Shown here: positions 47,752-56,211 of the stretch, piece after piece
How the letters are laid out: every line of letters begins with the position of its first letter
How positions within the stretch are numbered: position 1 is the first letter of the stretch
NCBI RefSeq assembly: GCF_000514775.1
Contig: NZ_AZWO01000012.1
Span: 1 to 64,000 of the forward strand
DNA from: Salinispora pacifica CNR114
GTDB lineage: Bacteria > Actinomycetota > Actinomycetes > Mycobacteriales > Micromonosporaceae
Direction: 5' to 3'
DNA: 64,000 bases
Program-made: the position numbers and the translations under genes
Notes under the pieces: model-generated
Database searches by the model: none
What the model was told of the DNA's origin: nothing
The model's input: only the letters and a program-made list of their open reading frames with translations

Positions 47752-49182
47752 ATGTTCGAGTACGCCCCCGCCCCCGAGTCACGCTCGGTGGTACAGCTCC
47801 AGCCCGCGTACGGGCTCTTCGTCGGCGGCGAGTTCGTTGATCCGACCGACGGCGACAGCTTCACGTCGATCAACCCCGCCTCCGAGGAGGTCCTCGCCGA
47901 AATCGCCCTCGGCGGCGTCGGCGATGTCGACCGCGCGGTCCGCGCCGCGCGCACCGCGTACGACCGGGTCTGGGGTCCGATGCCGGGCCGGGACCGGGCC
48001 AAGTACCTGTTCCGGATCGCCCGCCTCATCCAGGAGCGGTCCCGCGAGTTGGCGGTGCTGGAGTCGCTGGACAACGGCAAACCGATCAGGGAGTCCCGGG
48101 ACGTTGACCTTCCGCTGGTCGCCGCCCACTTCTTCTACCACGCCGGCTGGGCGGACAAGCTCGACCACGCGGGGTTCGGGCCCGGCCCCCGGCCGCTCGG
48201 GGTCGCCGCGCAGATCATCCCGTGGAACTTCCCCCTGCTCATGCTGGCGTGGAAGATCGCCCCGGCGCTGGCCACCGGCAACACCGTGGTACTCAAACCC
48301 GCGGAGACGACCTCGCTCACCGCGCTGCTCTTCGCCGAGATCTGCCAACAGGCCGACCTTCCCGCCGGGGTGGTGAACATCGTCACCGGCGCGGGTGAGA
48401 CCGGCCGGGCTCTGGTCGAGCACCCCGACGTGGACAAGGTCGCCTTCACCGGCTCCACCGAGGTGGGCAAGGCCATCGCCCGCGCCGTCGCCGGCACCGA
48501 CACGAAGCTAACCCTGGAGCTGGGCGGTAAGGCCGCCAACATCGTCTTCGACGACGCCCCGGTGGACCAGGCGGTGGAGGGCATCGTCAACGGCATCTTC
48601 TTCAACCAGGGGCACGTCTGCTGCGCTGGCTCCCGCCTGCTGCTGCAGGAGTCGGTCGCCGACGAGGTGCTGGCGTCGCTCAAGCGGCGGATGGCCCAGC
48701 TGCGCGTCGGTGACCCGCTGGACAAGAACACCGACATCGGGGCGATCAACTCGGCGGCGCAACTGGCCCGGATCAGCGAGCTCGCCGACGCCGGCACGGC
48801 CGAGGGCACCCAGCGCTGGTCGCCCCCGTGCGAGCTTCCCGACCGTGGCTTCTGGTTCGCGCCCACCATCTTCACCGGTGTCACCCAGGCCCACCGGATC
48901 GCCCGCGAGGAGATCTTCGGCCCGGTGCTGTCCGTGTTGACCTTCCGCACTCCGGCGGAGGCCGTCGAGAAGGCCAACAACACTCCGTACGGGCTCTCGG
49001 CCGGGGTGTGGACGGAGAAGGGCTCCCGAATGCTGTGGCTGGCCGACCGGCTCCGCGCCGGCGTGGTCTGGGCAAACACGTTCAACAAATTCGACCCCAC
49101 CGCGCCGTTCGGCGGTTACCAGGAGTCGGGCTACGGTCGCGAGGGCGGCCGGCACGGGCTGGAGGCGTACCTGAATGTCTGA
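47752..49182 (+). CDS. Aldehyde dehydrogenase
   Basis: A 476-residue NAD(P)-dependent aldehyde dehydrogenase with QIIPWNFPLLMLAWKIAPAL, the Rossmann FTGSTEVGK, the general base in LELGGKAANIVF, and the nucleophilic cysteine in NQGHVCCAGSR. All catalytic elements are intact. Cotranscribed with deoC, five bp behind it; overlaps the next gene by 8 bp. Confidence 0.95.
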   Translation: MFEYAPAPESRSVVQLQPAYGLFVGGEFVDPTDGDSFTSINPASEEVLAEIALGGVGDVDRAVRAARTAYDRVWGPMPGRDRAKYLFRIARLIQERSRELAVLESLDNGKPIRESRDVDLPLVAAHFFYHAGWADKLDHAGFGPGPRPLGVAAQIIPWNFPLLMLAWKIAPALATGNTVVLKPAETTSLTALLFAEICQQADLPAGVVNIVTGAGETGRALVEHPDVDKVAFTGSTEVGKAIARAVAGTDTKLTLELGGKAANIVFDDAPVDQAVEGIVNGIFFNQGHVCCAGSRLLLQESVADEVLASLKRRMAQLRVGDPLDKNTDIGAINSAAQLARISELADAGTAEGTQRWSPPCELPDRGFWFAPTIFTGVTQAHRIAREEIFGPVLSVLTFRTPAEAVEKANNTPYGLSAGVWTEKGSRMLWLADRLRAGVVWANTFNKFDPTAPFGGYQESGYGREGGRHGLEAYLNV

Positions 49183-50014
49183 GCGGGTCGCGGTACGAAA
49201 GACGTACAAGCTCTACATCGGCGGGAAGTTCCCGCGCAGCGAGTCGGGACGGTCGTATCTCGTGCAGTCAGGTGAGAACAGCACAGCCAACGTGGCGCTC
49301 GCCTCACGCAAGGACGCCCGGGACGCGGTCGTGGCGGCCCGGGCCGCCGGCTCGGGTTGGGCCGGCGCGACCGCGTACAACCGTGGTCAGATCCTCTACC
49401 GCGTCGCCGAGATGCTGGAGGGCCGGCGCGAGCAGTTCGTGGCCCTGGGCATCCCCGGCGACGAGGTGGACGCCGCGACCGACCGGTGGGTCTGGTACGC
49501 CGGCTGGTCGGACAAGCTGCCCCAGGTGCGGGGCGGCGTGAACCCGGTCGCTGGCCCGTACCTCAACCTGTCGACGCCGGAGCCCACCGGGGTGGTGGCG
49601 GCGGTGGCCCCCGCGGCGCCGGCGCTACTCGGCCTGGTCAGTGTGATCGCCCCGGCGATCGTGAGCGGAAACACAGTGGTCGTGGCGGCCTCGCCCACCG
49701 ACCCCCTCGCCGCGGTGACCCTGGCCGAGGTGCTGGCCACCTCGGATCTGCCCGCCGGGGTGGTCAACATCCTGACCGGTCGCATCGAGGAGACAGTCCC
49801 GTCCCTGGCGGGCCACCGGGATGTCAACGCCCTCGACCTGACCGGCGTGGCCGACGCCGAGTTGGCGACGAGTCTGGAGGTCAGGGCGGCGGAGAACCTC
49901 AAGCGGGTACTGCGCCCCGTCCCGCCCCACCACGACTGGTACGCCGATCCCGGCCTGGCCCGGATGACGGCACTGCTGGAGACGAAGACGGTCTGGCACC
50001 CCAAGGGCGGGTAG
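49175..50014 (+). CDS. Truncated aldehyde dehydrogenase-like protein lacking the catalytic domain
   Basis: A 279-residue protein homologous to the N-terminal NAD-binding half of aldehyde dehydrogenases (YIGGKFPRSESG, PEPTGVVAAVAPAAPALLGLV, AGVVNILTGRIEETVPSLAGHRDVNALDLTG). The cysteine and C-terminal catalytic/oligomerisation segment are absent, replaced by a short conserved-looking end (WYADPGL, LETKTVWHPKG). Because the reading frame is clean and overlaps the full-length gene, it looks like a maintained pseudoenzyme or partner subunit rather than a decayed copy. Confidence 0.85.
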   Translation: MSERVAVRKTYKLYIGGKFPRSESGRSYLVQSGENSTANVALASRKDARDAVVAARAAGSGWAGATAYNRGQILYRVAEMLEGRREQFVALGIPGDEVDAATDRWVWYAGWSDKLPQVRGGVNPVAGPYLNLSTPEPTGVVAAVAPAAPALLGLVSVIAPAIVSGNTVVVAASPTDPLAAVTLAEVLATSDLPAGVVNILTGRIEETVPSLAGHRDVNALDLTGVADAELATSLEVRAAENLKRVLRPVPPHHDWYADPGLARMTALLETKTVWHPKGG

Positions 50015-50045
50015 CCGCCGCTACTACGCCGGGTAGGATTGCCGG

Positions 50046-50516
50046 GTGACCCGGCTCGGCGAGCTCGAACGCGCAGCGATGGATGTGCTGTGGGATCTAC
50101 TCCCCGGCAGAGCAGACGGACTGATGGTGCGGGAGGTCGCCGACGCCCTCGCCGGACGTGAGCTGGCCTACACCACCGTGCTGACCGTGCTGGACCGGCT
50201 CGCCGGCAAGGGCATGGTGCGGCGGGAACGCGAGGGGCGGGCCTGGCGGTACCGGGCTGCCGCGAGCCGAGAGGCGTACATCGCCCAACTGATGCTCGAC
50301 GCGCTGGACCTCGGCGGTAGCCGAGACGCCGCCCTGGTGCGCTTCGCCCGGTCGGTGACCGGCACCGAGGCGGAGGTGCTGCGCGCCGCGCTGATCGCGT
50401 CCGGAGAGCCCAGCCCCCCGGCGGACCCGGTCACCCCGGCGGACCCGGTCACCCCGGCGGGCCCCGCCACCCCGGCGGACCCGGTCACACCGTCGGCCAA
50501 GACGCCGAAGCGCTAG
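50046..50516 (+). CDS. BlaI/MecI/CopY-family transcriptional regulator
   Basis: A 156-residue winged-helix repressor: LGELERAAMDVLWD, VREVADALAGRELAYTTVLTVLDRLAGKGMVRRE is the family DNA-binding domain, followed by a dimerisation helix. The last 35 residues are PADPVTPADPVTP repeats. In BlaR1/MecR1 systems the cognate membrane metalloprotease cleaves such repressors; here an M56 protease follows 10 bp downstream. Confidence 0.93.
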   Translation: MTRLGELERAAMDVLWDLLPGRADGLMVREVADALAGRELAYTTVLTVLDRLAGKGMVRREREGRAWRYRAAASREAYIAQLMLDALDLGGSRDAALVRFARSVTGTEAEVLRAALIASGEPSPPADPVTPADPVTPAGPATPADPVTPSAKTPKR

Positions 50517-50526
50517 GGCGGCGAGC

Positions 50527-51432
50527 ATGACGTACGCGCTGCACTTCGGGCTCGCGGTGCTGGCCTGCTGGCTCACCGCGCAGGTGTTGGCCCGTTCGAC
50601 CTGGACCTGGCGCAGCCCGCGGGTGGCCATTCTCTGCTGGCAGGCGGTCGGTCTGGCGGCGGGTCTGGCGGCGATGGGTCTCCCGATGGCCCTCGGCCTG
50701 GCCGGGTACGACCTGCCGACCGGCAGCGCGCTCTGGGCCCTCGCCGGGGAACTGCGGCGCGGCGCGTGGCCGGCCGGGGTAACCGCCCTCCAGTTCGGGC
50801 TCGTCGGTCTCGGCTGCGGAATCGGCGTGGTGCTGTTCACCACCACCCTCCGCAGCCTGCACAGCGCCGTCCGGGCCCAACGCCGCCACCGGGATCTGCT
50901 CACGCTGGTCGCCCGGCAGGATCCGACGGTGCCCGGCGCGCTGGTGCTCGACCATCCGAGTGCGGCCGCGTACTGCCTACCCGGAGTACGACCCCGGGTC
51001 GTGGTCAGTGCCGGCACCCTCGACCTGCTGGACCAGGCCGAGCTGGCGGCCGTGCTCACCCACGAGCGGGCTCACGCCCAAGAACGGCATGACCTCGTCC
51101 TGTTGCCGTTCACCGCGCTCCGCCGGGCGTTGCCCTGGCTCCGCTGGGTACGGGACGCACACGAGCGAGTCACCCTGCTGGTCGAGATGCGCGCCGATGA
51201 CAAGGCTCGCGAGCGGCACGCCGAGGCGCCCCTGGCAGGTGCGCTGCGCCGGTTCGCCGCCGCTGGTGAGCGGCTGACTCCGGCCGGCACCCTGGGCCTC
51301 GGCGACCACGACCTCGAACTGCGGGTCCACCGGCTGCTGGAGTCGGGACGACCGCCCCGGCTGGTCGGCGCCGCGGCGCTGGCAGTGACGACCACTCTGG
51401 TCGCCCTACCGGTCTCGCTGTTCCTGAGCTGA
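50527..51432 (+). CDS. M56-family membrane metallopeptidase (BlaR1-like, no sensor domain)
   Basis: A 301-residue protein with membrane helices at about 5-20, 35-60 and 82-100, the zinc motif HERAH (VLTHERAHAQERHDLVLLPF, about residue 179-183), and a final helix (GAAALAVTTTLVALPVSLFL). It lacks the penicillin-binding sensor of BlaR1. Paired with the BlaI-like gene it probably cleaves the repressor in response to an unknown envelope signal. Confidence 0.9.
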   Translation: MTYALHFGLAVLACWLTAQVLARSTWTWRSPRVAILCWQAVGLAAGLAAMGLPMALGLAGYDLPTGSALWALAGELRRGAWPAGVTALQFGLVGLGCGIGVVLFTTTLRSLHSAVRAQRRHRDLLTLVARQDPTVPGALVLDHPSAAAYCLPGVRPRVVVSAGTLDLLDQAELAAVLTHERAHAQERHDLVLLPFTALRRALPWLRWVRDAHERVTLLVEMRADDKARERHAEAPLAGALRRFAAAGERLTPAGTLGLGDHDLELRVHRLLESGRPPRLVGAAALAVTTTLVALPVSLFLS

Positions 51433-51529
51433 TGGCCGCGGCATCACCGGAGTCCGGCCCGACTAGGCTCTACGCAATGTGCTGGTGGGAGTTCCGGGGA
51501 CGGACCGAGGGTAGGGCACCGGGACAGCG

Positions 51530-53203
51530 GTGAACCGTCGTCCCTTTGATCCACGTCTGCTGCGACGGGTCCCCGCGGCCCGGCGCGACCTCGCCGTACT
51601 CGCGCTTCTCGGCGTACTCGCCGCGGGCCTGGTGCTGGCGCAGGCGACCGCGCTCGCCGCCCTGCTCGCCACCGCCTTCGACGGAGAGCTCAACCGGCCC
51701 GCGTTGGCCGGCTTCGTCGCCGCGATCAGCGCCCGGTCGCTGCTGGTGTGGGCGCAGGGAACGGTGTCGGCCCGGGTCGCCGCGACGGTCAAGGCAGCGC
51801 TGCGGGCCGAGCTGCTCGCCGCGGTCGGTCGGCACGGCCCGACCTGGGTCGCCGGGCAGCGGGCCGGACAGCTGGCAACGCTGGCCGGGCGCGGGCTGGA
51901 CGCGCTGGACGCCTACTTCACCGGGTACCTGCCGCAGCTCGTACTCAGCGTCACCGTGCCGATCGCCGTACTCGCCCGGATCTTCGTCGCCGACTGGAGC
52001 TCCGCCCTCATCATCGCGGTCACCCTCCCCCTCATTCCGATCTTCGGCGCGCTGCTCGGCTGGCAGGCACAGGCGGCGACGGAACGTCAGTGGCGGCGGC
52101 TGGCGCTGCTCGGCGGGCACTTCCTGGACATGATCGCCGGGCTCCCGACGCTACGGACGTTCGGCCGGGCCCGGGCCCAGACCGAGGTGGTCCGCCGGAT
52201 GGCCGACGGGCACCGGGTGGCGACCATGCGGACGCTGCGTATCGCGTTCCTCTCCGCGCTGGTGCTGGAGCTGGTCGCCACCCTCTCCGTCGCGCTGGTC
52301 GCGGTGCCGGTCGGGGTCCGGCTACTCGGCGGCGGGCTGACCCTGCAGACCGCGCTGCTGGTGCTGCTCCTCACCCCCGAGGCGTACCTGCCGCTGCGGA
52401 CTGCCGGCAGTCGCTTCCACGCCAGCATGGAGGGGCTCACCGCGCTGGACGAGGCGCTCACCCTCTCCGCCGGGGCGCCCGAGGCCGGCACCGGGACGGA
52501 CCGGGCCGAGCCGAACGGCCGGGGCGTGATCCGGTTCGAGGGAGTCACCGTCGCCTACGACCGGACCACGGCGCTGCGCGATGTCACGCTGACCATCCAG
52601 CCCGGCGAACGGATCGCGGTGGTCGGGCCGAGCGGCGCCGGCAAGAGCACCCTGCTGAACCTGCTGCTCGGATTTGTTCGGCCCACCTCCGGCCGGATCA
52701 CCGTGGACGGCGTGGACCTGGCCCGGGCCGACCTGGACGCCTGGCGCCGCAACCTCGCCTGGGTGCCGCAGCGGGCCCATCTCTTCGCCGCCTCACTGGC
52801 GGACAACATCCGTCTCGGCTCCCCCGACACGCCCGACGCCGCGCTGGCCGACGCCGTGCGCGACGCGGCGCTGACCGAGGTCGTCGCCGCGCTCCCGGAC
52901 GGGCTGGCCACCCGCCTCGGTGAGCGGGGGCACGGCCTCTCCAGCGGTCAACGACAACGGGTCGCGCTAGCCCGCGCCTTCCTCCGGGACGCCCCGGTGG
53001 TGCTCCTCGACGAGCCAACCGCCCGCCTGGACTCGGGGAGCGAGTCAGCCGTCCTCAAGGCCACCCGCGCGCTGGTGGCCGGCCGCACGGCGCTGCTGGT
53101 GGCCCACCGTCCCGCGCTGCTGGCCGACGCGGACCGCGTGCTGCGGGTCGCCGACGGACGCGTTACCGAGCTCACCCCGACCCCCGCCGGGAGGACGACC
53201 TGA
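51530..53203 (+). CDS. cydD: Thiol reductant ABC exporter subunit CydD
   Basis: A 557-residue TMD-NBD protein of the CydD type (SALLIIAVTLPLIP-like helix, VGPSGAGKST, LSSGQRQRVALARAFL, LLDEPTARLD). CydDC exports cysteine/glutathione-type thiols or handles haem for cytochrome bd assembly. The GTG start is at 51530; the ATG of cydC overlaps its stop (TGATG). cydAB, usually adjacent in actinobacteria, is not in this window. Confidence 0.9.
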   Translation: MNRRPFDPRLLRRVPAARRDLAVLALLGVLAAGLVLAQATALAALLATAFDGELNRPALAGFVAAISARSLLVWAQGTVSARVAATVKAALRAELLAAVGRHGPTWVAGQRAGQLATLAGRGLDALDAYFTGYLPQLVLSVTVPIAVLARIFVADWSSALIIAVTLPLIPIFGALLGWQAQAATERQWRRLALLGGHFLDMIAGLPTLRTFGRARAQTEVVRRMADGHRVATMRTLRIAFLSALVLELVATLSVALVAVPVGVRLLGGGLTLQTALLVLLLTPEAYLPLRTAGSRFHASMEGLTALDEALTLSAGAPEAGTGTDRAEPNGRGVIRFEGVTVAYDRTTALRDVTLTIQPGERIAVVGPSGAGKSTLLNLLLGFVRPTSGRITVDGVDLARADLDAWRRNLAWVPQRAHLFAASLADNIRLGSPDTPDAALADAVRDAALTEVVAALPDGLATRLGERGHGLSSGQRQRVALARAFLRDAPVVLLDEPTARLDSGSESAVLKATRALVAGRTALLVAHRPALLADADRVLRVADGRVTELTPTPAGRTT

Positions 53204-55038
53204 TGCGTGTCTCCGACCGGACCGGTCACCCAGGTACTCCCCCGGCCGACGGCGCCCAGGGCGACACGGCGCCGCTGTCCACCGGCCGTGCCGGCGCGCC
53301 GGAGCGGGTGGTGCTGCGGCTGGCCCGCCCCTACCTGAACCGGCTCCTCGGGGCGGGCCTGCTCGCCGCCGCCACCGAATTCGCCGCGCTGGCCCTGATG
53401 TCCACCGCGACGTGGCTGCTGATGAGCGCCGCCGGCCGCCCGCCGCTGGACCGGTTGACGGTGGCGATCGTCGCCGTCCGTGCGCTCGCCATCGGGCGCG
53501 GCGTGCTCCGCTACACCGAGCGCCTGGCCGGGCACGACGCGGTGCTGCGGCTGGTCACCGATGTCCGTACCCGGGTCTTCGCCGCCCTGGCGTCCCGGCG
53601 GGACAGCGCCGGGCAGCGCTCCGGTGACGCCCTGAGCCGGCTGGTGTCCGACGTCGAAGCCGTCCAGGACCTGCTGCTACGGGTCCTTGTTCCGGCTACG
53701 GCAGCGGGGCTGGTAGGCGTGGTGGCCGTCGCCGCTACCGCGTTCGTCTCACCGGCCGCCGCCGGAGCGCTCGCGGTTGGACTGCTACTTGCGGGGGTCG
53801 CGCTACCGGCGCTGGCCATTGTGCTGACCCGACGCGCCGCCGCCGAGCTGGCGCCGTTACGCGGCGCCCTGGCCACCGACGCCGTTGACCTGACCCACGG
53901 CGCTGCCGACCTCGCCGCCTTCGGGGCCACCGATCGGGCCCGGGGCGCGGCTACCGGCCGGATCCGGCGGCTGGCCCGAATCGAACGGCGGCTGGCCGCG
54001 GCCGGCTTCGCGGTGGACGCGCTGGGAGTTTTGGTGGCCGGGCTGACCGCCGGGGCGGTGCTGCTGGTGGCCCTGGCCGACGGCGTAGCCGGGGTGCTGG
54101 TCGGCGTCCTCGCCGTCGGCACGTTGGTCGCCGTCGAGGTCGCGCTCGCCCTCGTCGGCGCCGCCCGGCAATGGACCGGCCTCCGCGCCGGCCTCACCCG
54201 GATCGCCGCGCTGCTTCGGGAGGCGCCGGCGGTATCCGCGGCCACTCCCGCGGTGAGCCCCGCCCCCACCGCCGCGGAGATCCGGGTCAGCGATGTCACC
54301 GTCCGGTACCGCGGCGAGGGGCCGCCCGCCCTCGACCGGTTCCGCCTGGACCTACCCCCCGGTCGACGGGTCGCCGTGGTGGGGCCGAGCGGCGCCGGCA
54401 AGAGCACGCTCGCCGCCCTCCTGACCGGCACTGTACGGCCGACCACCGGACGGGTCGTCCTGGCCGGACAGGAGCTCTCCGCCTACCCGACAGAGCTCCT
54501 CCCCCGCTTTGTCGGGGGCCTACTCGCCGAGGCGTACGTCTTCCACGCCACGGTCCGGGAGAACCTGTTGCTCGGTCGCCCCGGGGCGACCGAGGAGGAC
54601 CTCGCCGCGGCGGCCGCCACCGCTGGGTTGGCAGGTTGGGTACGAGAACAGCCCGACGGCTGGGACACGGTGGTGGGGGAGGAGGGCGGGCAACTCTCCG
54701 GCGGCCAGCGGCAGCGTCTCGCGCTGGCCCGGGCGCTCCTCGCCGAGCCGGCGGTGCTGGTGCTCGACGAGCCGACCGAAGGGCTCGACCCGATGGCCGC
54801 GGACGACGTACTGGCCTCCGTGCTGGCCGCCACCCCGGCCCAACGCTCCGTGCTGCTGATCAGTCATCGGCTGCACGGCCTCGACGCGGTGGACGAGATC
54901 CTGGTGCTCGAGGCTGGTCGGGTGGTTCAGCGCGGCCAGCACGACGACCTGGTCGCCATCCCCGGCTGGTACCGGGATCAGTGGCAGCTCCAGGAGGCTG
55001 CCGAGCGCGGCTACCTCGCTCTTGGCCCACTGCCCTGA
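53203..55038 (+). CDS. cydC: Thiol reductant ABC exporter subunit CydC
   Basis: A 611-residue partner with six membrane helices (TEFAALALMSTATWLLMSAAG is the CydC signature in helix 1-2), and an NBD with [26 protein letters not shown] and VLDEPTEGLD. Both NBDs of the pair are canonical, unlike the ABC exporter at 16-20 kb. Translated coupled to cydD. Confidence 0.9.
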   Translation: MRVSDRTGHPGTPPADGAQGDTAPLSTGRAGAPERVVLRLARPYLNRLLGAGLLAAATEFAALALMSTATWLLMSAAGRPPLDRLTVAIVAVRALAIGRGVLRYTERLAGHDAVLRLVTDVRTRVFAALASRRDSAGQRSGDALSRLVSDVEAVQDLLLRVLVPATAAGLVGVVAVAATAFVSPAAAGALAVGLLLAGVALPALAIVLTRRAAAELAPLRGALATDAVDLTHGAADLAAFGATDRARGAATGRIRRLARIERRLAAAGFAVDALGVLVAGLTAGAVLLVALADGVAGVLVGVLAVGTLVAVEVALALVGAARQWTGLRAGLTRIAALLREAPAVSAATPAVSPAPTAAEIRVSDVTVRYRGEGPPALDRFRLDLPPGRRVAVVGPSGAGKSTLAALLTGTVRPTTGRVVLAGQELSAYPTELLPRFVGGLLAEAYVFHATVRENLLLGRPGATEEDLAAAAATAGLAGWVREQPDGWDTVVGEEGGQLSGGQRQRLALARALLAEPAVLVLDEPTEGLDPMAADDVLASVLAATPAQRSVLLISHRLHGLDAVDEILVLEAGRVVQRGQHDDLVAIPGWYRDQWQLQEAAERGYLALGPLP

Positions 55039-55254
55039 CCGGGCTGGGCCGAGGGCCGGGGCTACCCGCCCCGCCGGCCACCGCCCCGCCGGCCACCGCC
55101 CCGCGAAACGTCTCCGCCCGCTCGCACGTCCGCAATTCCCATTCTCCGCCGGGGTACCGACACCACAGTCCGGCGCCGCCCACTAGGGTATGTGCGCGTA
55201 GTCACCCGCCGGGCGACCGGGTGGGTGGGTAATCCGAAGCACACGGAGGTCAGC

Positions 55255-56148
55255 GTGGCCCGCCAGTCGCCTCAACGACCCGATTCCGACGAGCCCGAAG
55301 TCGACGACTCGGCTGCCTCCGGCACCGCTGCCGAGTCGGATGAGGTTGACCGCGCGCTCTGGGCGGAGCTGCGGATCGACCCGGTGGAGATCGCGCTACC
55401 GGCCGGCACCGGTTACACGCTGCGCGCCTACCGTCCGGCTCGGGAGCTGACCCCGACCGATGTCGAGGAGCGCGACCAGGACGACCCCTTCCTCGCCCGG
55501 CGACAGGTGGTGGCCGAAGAGGACGACGACGAGGTCGTCATCCTCGACGAGGAGGTCGCCCAGGAGTTCGCGGAGAGCGACCGGGAGGAGCGCAACGCCC
55601 GCGAGGACTCCGGGGACGATGCGGAGGCCTCCTCGACCGAGTCCACCGACGACGCGGGCGATGAGGAGGTGCCGGTCTTCCTCAGTCACAAGGGTCGGCT
55701 GTTGCTCTTCAAGACGACCGAATCCCTGGTCAGCTTCGTGCGCTCCGGCGCTCCCAATGATCTGTCCCAGCTGGACAGTTGGGGCGAGCTGTCCGAGCGG
55801 GTGGAGCCGAGCGATGTCACACCGCTCGACGAGGACACCTACGAGCTCGACCTGGTCGTGGAGAACCTGCGTGGCGGGCACGACGCCTGGGACTCAGCGC
55901 TACTCATCGAGGCCGGCGAGGTCGCCCGTGACCTCTCGTACGCGCTGCGGGTGCCCGCCGTGCTGGACATGCTCTCCGCTGGCTCCAGCCTCGACGACCT
56001 GGACGAGGCGTTGCGGGCGGCTGCCAGCGGGGGAATTGGCGGATTTCGCGGCCGGCGCCGGCTCAAGAAGATCGGGGCACAAACCGCAAGCCTGGGTTGG
56101 CGCACCATTGTCGGCAAGATCTCTGCCGTTGTGGACTGGCGCGACTGA
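55255..56148 (+). CDS. Acidic conserved hypothetical protein
   Basis: A 297-residue protein with a disordered acidic N-terminus, then ALWAELRIDPVEIALPAGTGYTLRAYRP, a second acidic stretch (EEDDDEVVILDEEVAQEFAESD), and a folded C-terminal half (PVFLSHKGRLLLFKTTESLVSFVRSGAPNDLSQL to the end). In Micromonosporaceae it is sometimes auto-named 'primosomal protein', which nothing here supports. GGAGG precedes the GTG at 55255. Sixty-three bp before the next gene, probably one operon. Confidence 0.75.
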   Translation: MARQSPQRPDSDEPEVDDSAASGTAAESDEVDRALWAELRIDPVEIALPAGTGYTLRAYRPARELTPTDVEERDQDDPFLARRQVVAEEDDDEVVILDEEVAQEFAESDREERNAREDSGDDAEASSTESTDDAGDEEVPVFLSHKGRLLLFKTTESLVSFVRSGAPNDLSQLDSWGELSERVEPSDVTPLDEDTYELDLVVENLRGGHDAWDSALLIEAGEVARDLSYALRVPAVLDMLSAGSSLDDLDEALRAAASGGIGGFRGRRRLKKIGAQTASLGWRTIVGKISAVVDWRD

Positions 56149-56211
56149 CCCGCACCAGGGAGCATCATTCTCTGGCAGAGAAGACCTGTGTCCCGGGAGG
56201 AGGACGACGCC

